This document shows positions 6,636-9,311 of a stretch of DNA of 9,311 nucleotides, piece after piece; within the stretch, counting starts at the first letter, position 1; each line of letters opens with the position of its first letter. Made by a program: the position numbers and the translations under genes. The notes beneath the pieces are model-generated. The model was not told the origin of the DNA. It made no database searches and worked only from the letters and a program-made list of their open reading frames with translations. Origin of the DNA: CAIJKW01 sp964443365 (GTDB lineage Bacteria; Patescibacteriota; Minisyncoccia; Phycocordibacterales; CAIZLB01); contig CAYUCM010000028.1 in the NCBI GenBank assembly GCA_964443365.1, positions 1 through 9,311 of the forward strand, in the 5' to 3' direction.

Positions 6636-6672
6636 GGGGTTTGTAGAGAGTCTGTCTGTTTTTGGTGGTGTA

Positions 6673-7440
6673 TTATTTCTCGCTAACCTCCCAAACTTGT
6701 TTCCATAAAGTAATCATCAAATCGGTGAATTCTTTGTCATGGACAACAAAACCAAATTTATCCTTGCCGCCTCCAGAAAACAGTACTTTATTATCGTAAA
6801 TCCAATAACTCATATTCCAATCAATCTTTTTTGGAGCGTGTCTAATTTCTCTTAAACTATTCCAGCCCTCCTTAAGACCTTCGGTTGTATCAAACTTTTT
6901 ATCTTCCTTTTTTCTAATTACATTTAGTACGATTTTATATCTAAGTCTCATTGAGCTATGCCATTCACTAAACTCCGGTCCAAGTATTTCTAGCATTTCT
7001 TTGGTAGACCACATCAAGTATGCTTGTTTGCATTTATCATTCCACATAGTATCTCTGAAGGCTTGTTTGATTCCTTCTTTTCCAAAATAAAATTTGATTT
7101 TTGGTTTTGACGAAGATCCTTCCTCGCGCGCTGTATTATTAATATATTCAATTAACTTATTCTGATTATCTTTTAATTCATTAATTTTTTGTTCGCTAAT
7201 TTTGATAATTTGTTCCTTGTTAGCAACGCCAAAGACTCTGCCTCTAGCTTCAGAATATTCCACAACCAAACTTTGGGTGACTAGTTCATCTAGGGAATCG
7301 TACACGGTGGATTTGGGTATATTTAAAGAGTGGGCGATATCTTTAACGGGGGATAGACCGTGCTTGATAAGGTAGTCTAATACGAGCTGAGTATTGGGTT
7401 TAATCTGTAGTGTTTTAAATAAGTTTTCGTGTTTAGTCAT
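6673..7440 (-). CDS. TrmB-family transcriptional regulator
   Basis: The 255-residue protein has an N-terminal winged helix-turn-helix (about 16-70) with a recognition helix near NIPKSTVYDSLDEL (40-53), then a Lys/Glu-rich coiled coil (about 74-105). The C-terminal domain (about 112-255) begins KIKFYFGKEGIKQAF and ends with LFSGGGKDKFGFVV and a final amphipathic helix. This order matches TrmB-like regulators common in archaea and candidate-phyla bacteria. It is not the long sugar-binding TrmB form. It converges with livM (37 bases between stops) and diverges from the binding-protein gene across an 80-bp shared promoter region. It therefore probably controls the binding protein and possibly livM. 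Ligand and sign of regulation are unknown. Confidence 0.88.
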   Translation of the reverse strand: MTKHENLFKTLQIKPNTQLVLDYLIKHGLSPVKDIAHSLNIPKSTVYDSLDELVTQSLVVEYSEARGRVFGVANKEQIIKISEQKINELKDNQNKLIEYINNTAREEGSSSKPKIKFYFGKEGIKQAFRDTMWNDKCKQAYLMWSTKEMLEILGPEFSEWHSSMRLRYKIVLNVIRKKEDKKFDTTEGLKEGWNSLREIRHAPKKIDWNMSYWIYDNKVLFSGGGKDKFGFVVHDKEFTDLMITLWKQVWEVSEK

Positions 7441-7520
7441 TTTAAGCTTGTTTTTAATGGTATTCGTAATTCGCCGAACTATTTAATAATCATACCACAT
7501 GATATATACTATTGTCCAAT
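7441..7520. promoter_or_regulatory. Divergent control region between the TrmB-type regulator and binding protein
   Basis: On the plus strand TATACT (7505-7510) is a good -10, putting the transcript start at about 7517, four bases before the ATG at 7521. The -35 position is poor. Directly upstream of the -10 lies ATCAT-accac-ATGAT (7489-7503), a 5-bp inverted repeat placed well for a regulator. A second element, TTCG-c-CGAA (7470-7478), sits nearer the regulator's start. Which of these, if either, is the operator is inference. Confidence 0.45.
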
Positions 7521-8645
7521 ATGAAAAAAATATACAAGATAATCATTGTTTTGCTGATTGTAATTGTCGCTGTAACTGTCTTTTGGCAATCAAATAATAA
7601 TCATAAAAAACAAGTTAATAATCCAATAAAAATAGGGGCGATATTATCATTAACAGGGGTAGCGGCTGATTTTGGGGATATGTCTCAAAAGGCGATAAAA
7701 CTTGCTGTTGAAGAGATTAATCAAAATGGCGGTATTGATGGAAGGCTCGTTGAACTTTATATAGAAGACGATCAAACAACTCCACAAACAGCAATTTCTG
7801 CATATCAAAAGCTAAACAGTATAAATCATGCCGATGCAATTGTTGGCGGTCTTTTTGATTTTACTGCACAACCACTTTTTCCTATAGCAGAACAAAATAA
7901 AAAAGTATTTATTTCACCCGTAAATTTTCAAATAGACAATTCATTTGAAATGAATAAATACAGTTTTGTTATGTATCCAAAATTTAGCAAGGTTATATCT
8001 GAATTGGATTCTGTGATAAAGGATAAAAATGTTAAGCATTTGGGTATGATTCGTTATAAATCTTCTTTTGGCGAGTCTATACAAAGCACTCTTTCACAAA
8101 TCATGCAAAATAAAGGAGAGCTTACTGTTGAGACATATTCAACTATAGGTTCTAGCGATTTCAGGACAAATATTCTTAAATTAAAAGACAAAAATCTTGA
8201 TTCAGTATTTTTGGACATGTTGGATTTTGATATCGTTAAGTATATATCTATAGCAGAGTCTCTTCAGTTTAAACCGCAAGTTATTGCTTACACTACACTT
8301 AGGGATGTGTTTAATAATCCAAAGGTTGATAAGAGTAAATTGGAGGGTGCAATAATGATCGATTGGGAGGTTCCATCTGATGAATTCATAAAAAGATTTG
8401 AGAGTAAATATGGAGAAAAGCCCAGAAGGGGAGCTAACAAAAGTTATGACGCAGTGTATGTTCTAGCAGAGGCTATCGCAAAGGCGAATACTGAAGATGG
8501 AGTGGCCACATATCTTGAAAAGAATAGTTTTACAACGGTGAATGGTAAAACAGCGTTTGATGAAAGTCATGCTGTAGAAAATACGCCAATTAATATATAT
8601 CAAATTGTAAATGGGGAGATGGAGGTGGTTAAGTCTGTTAGGTAG
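7521..8645 (+). CDS. LivJ-type substrate-binding protein, membrane-anchored
   Basis: This is a periplasmic-binding-protein type I fold of the leucine/branched-chain amino acid receptor family (Peripla_BP_6). Family marks are IKIGAILSLTG (about 35-45), KAIKLAVEEINQNGGIDGR, and the IVGG and NKSYDAVYVLAEAI stretches. From the ATG at 7521 it has 374 residues. Residues 5-22 form an uncleaved-looking hydrophobic anchor. There is no lipobox Cys, so it probably stays tethered to the outer face of a single membrane. I prefer ATG 7521 to TTG 7512, because the -10 box at 7505-7510 would leave TTG untranscribed. It is divergent from the TrmB-type regulator and is a likely partner of the upstream LivM permease. 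The exact ligand is unknown. Confidence 0.92.
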   Translation: MKKIYKIIIVLLIVIVAVTVFWQSNNNHKKQVNNPIKIGAILSLTGVAADFGDMSQKAIKLAVEEINQNGGIDGRLVELYIEDDQTTPQTAISAYQKLNSINHADAIVGGLFDFTAQPLFPIAEQNKKVFISPVNFQIDNSFEMNKYSFVMYPKFSKVISELDSVIKDKNVKHLGMIRYKSSFGESIQSTLSQIMQNKGELTVETYSTIGSSDFRTNILKLKDKNLDSVFLDMLDFDIVKYISIAESLQFKPQVIAYTTLRDVFNNPKVDKSKLEGAIMIDWEVPSDEFIKRFESKYGEKPRRGANKSYDAVYVLAEAIAKANTEDGVATYLEKNSFTTVNGKTAFDESHAVENTPINIYQIVNGEMEVVKSVR

Positions 8646-8657
8646 CTTGCCCCGATA

Positions 8658-8687
8658 TTGACATGAACTATCTATAGTATATACTAT
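8658..8687 (+). promoter_or_regulatory. Consensus promoter with palindromic operator for the toxin-antitoxin operon
   Basis: A perfect -35 TTGACA (8658-8663), a 16-base spacer and -10 TATACT (8680-8685) make the best promoter in the window. The predicted start, about 7 bases after the -10, falls on the ATG at 8692, so the mRNA should be leaderless. ATAGTATATACTAT (8674-8687) is a perfect 14-bp palindrome covering the -10, as expected for autorepression by a ribbon-helix-helix antitoxin. Confidence 0.75.
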
Positions 8688-8691
8688 GGTT

Positions 8692-8970
8692 ATGAACACC
8701 AAAACTATCATAAATTTAAAAATAGATAAGGCTCTCAAAAATCAAGCAGCTGAATTAGCGGCTGAAATGGGTTTTAATCTTTCTTCCGTTATAACTTCAA
8801 TACTTAGAAACTTTGTAACAACCAGAGAATTGCATGTGACTTCAGGGCGTAGAATGACAAAATATCTAGAGTCTGTGATAGAAGAAGTTAATAATGAAAA
8901 AGAATCAGATAAATCTCCCGCATTCAAAAATTCAAAAGATGCAATGAAGTGGTTAAATTCTGTAAAATAA
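8692..8970 (+). CDS. RelB/DinJ-like antitoxin
   Basis: This is the antitoxin of a type II pair; such proteins neutralise the toxin and repress their own promoter. The N-terminal ribbon-helix-helix shows a strand TIINLKI (5-11), a first helix (about 13-26) and a second helix after GFNLSS (about 30-42), the RelB/DinJ pattern. The charged C-terminal half, with many Lys and Glu, is the likely toxin-wrapping tail. The start at 8692 gives 92 residues. An ATG at 8686 would add two residues but sits immediately after the -10 box and should not be transcribed. Its TAA is directly followed by the toxin ATG, so translation is probably coupled. Confidence 0.88.
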   Translation: MNTKTIINLKIDKALKNQAAELAAEMGFNLSSVITSILRNFVTTRELHVTSGRRMTKYLESVIEEVNNEKESDKSPAFKNSKDAMKWLNSVK

Positions 8971-9231
8971 ATGGAAGTAATATTCAATAAAAAGTTTTCA
9001 AAAAAGTTTATCAAATTAAACAAAGATTTGAAGAATAAATTTGGCCTTAGATTGGATATTTTTTTGAATAATCATAAAGATCCAATACTTAATATACATA
9101 GTCTGCATGGAAAATATGATGGCTTCTACAGTTTAAATGTAAATGCTGATTATCGGGTTATTTTTAGGTATATCAATTCTAACCTAGCGGAATTTGTGAT
9201 AATAGGTACTCATGCTGAGCTGTATGAGTAG
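8971..9231 (+). CDS. YafQ-like toxin of the RelE/ParE superfamily
   Basis: The 86-residue protein has the compact RelE/ParE fold pattern. YafQ-type toxins are ribosome-dependent mRNA endoribonucleases. Family marks are HSLHGKYDGFYSLNV (43-57), the NADYRVIF stretch (58-65) and the C-terminal GTHAELY (79-85). His46, Asp60, Arg62 and His81 are the probable active-site residues by analogy with YafQ; alignment is by eye. The N-terminus is Lys/Phe-rich. It starts at the base after the antitoxin stop with no Shine-Dalgarno sequence, so it depends on antitoxin translation. All expected residues are present, so it looks intact. Confidence 0.88.
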   Translation: MEVIFNKKFSKKFIKLNKDLKNKFGLRLDIFLNNHKDPILNIHSLHGKYDGFYSLNVNADYRVIFRYINSNLAEFVIIGTHAELYE

Positions 9232-9240
9232 TTGGGGTTT

Positions 9241-9309
9241 TTATTTACCATCCGCTCCCTTCCAAGACAAATCAAAAATCATTCGCATCATATTGTGAAT
9301 GGTTTTGTC
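9241..9309 (-). CDS. C-terminal end of an unrecognised protein (5' partial, minus strand)
   Basis: Read on the minus strand, an open frame enters from the right edge and stops at TAA (9243-9241), giving 22 residues ending in WKGADGK. It converges on the toxin, with 9 bases between stops. It is short and I do not recognise it, so it is a plausible but unproven gene end. The two other minus-strand frames are closed within this stretch. Confidence 0.4.
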   Translation of the reverse strand, partial: DKTIHNMMRMIFDLSWKGADGK

Positions 9310-9311
9310 TT

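Noticed and set aside
6636..6672. Terminator between the convergent livM and regulator genes
   Set aside because: T-rich stretches are present, but I could not find a stable stem on either strand.
7512..7520. TTG at 7512 as the binding-protein start
   Set aside because: It begins two bases after the -10 TATACT. ATG at 7521 fits both the promoter and a normal N-terminal anchor.
8686..8691. ATG at 8686 as the antitoxin start
   Set aside because: It directly follows the -10 box, inside the palindrome, so it should lie upstream of the transcript start.

Overview
The window most likely comes from a small-genome bacterium of the Candidate Phyla Radiation (Patescibacteria). This is an inference. 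LepA (EF4) makes it bacterial. The native genes are AT-rich and tightly packed. None of the nine visible gene starts has a convincing Shine-Dalgarno sequence. The best promoter lies so close to its start codon that its mRNA should be leaderless. The solute-binding protein is membrane-anchored rather than exported in soluble form. Stops are mostly TAG (6 of 11), with TAA 4 and TGA 1, so the code looks standard.

Layout. 1-134: the tail of an unrecognised, more GC-rich gene and its strong GC-rich terminator. 216-2123: one long reading frame joining a DUF707 (glycosyltransferase-like) domain to a complete tRNA-dihydrouridine synthase. 2165-2422: a small hypothetical gene. 2427-3432: two identical 66-bp terminator-bearing direct repeats, 897 bp apart, bracketing a GC-richer orphan gene that has its own promoter; this looks like a gene-plus-terminator cassette. 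3586-5391: lepA, with an altered G4 motif, closed by an 11-bp terminator hairpin. 5460-5768: AT-rich intergenic DNA with several small inverted repeats. 5769-8645: livM-type permease, a convergent TrmB-family regulator on the minus strand, and a divergent LivJ-type binding protein. 8658-9231: a RelB/DinJ-YafQ-like type II toxin-antitoxin pair with a consensus promoter and a perfect 14-bp palindrome over its -10 box. 9241-9309: the tail of an unrecognised minus-strand gene.

How the genes fit together. The permease, regulator and binding protein probably form one regulated uptake module for branched-chain or related amino acids. The second permease (LivH) and the ATPases (LivG, LivF) are not in the window, so the module is incomplete or scattered. 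The toxin-antitoxin pair is probably autoregulated at its palindrome. LepA and the dihydrouridine synthase are housekeeping translation functions. The strongest candidates for something new are the repeat-bounded orphan cassette, the DUF707-Dus fusion, and the recurrence of in-frame GGG-GAG codons at the 3' ends of four unrelated genes.
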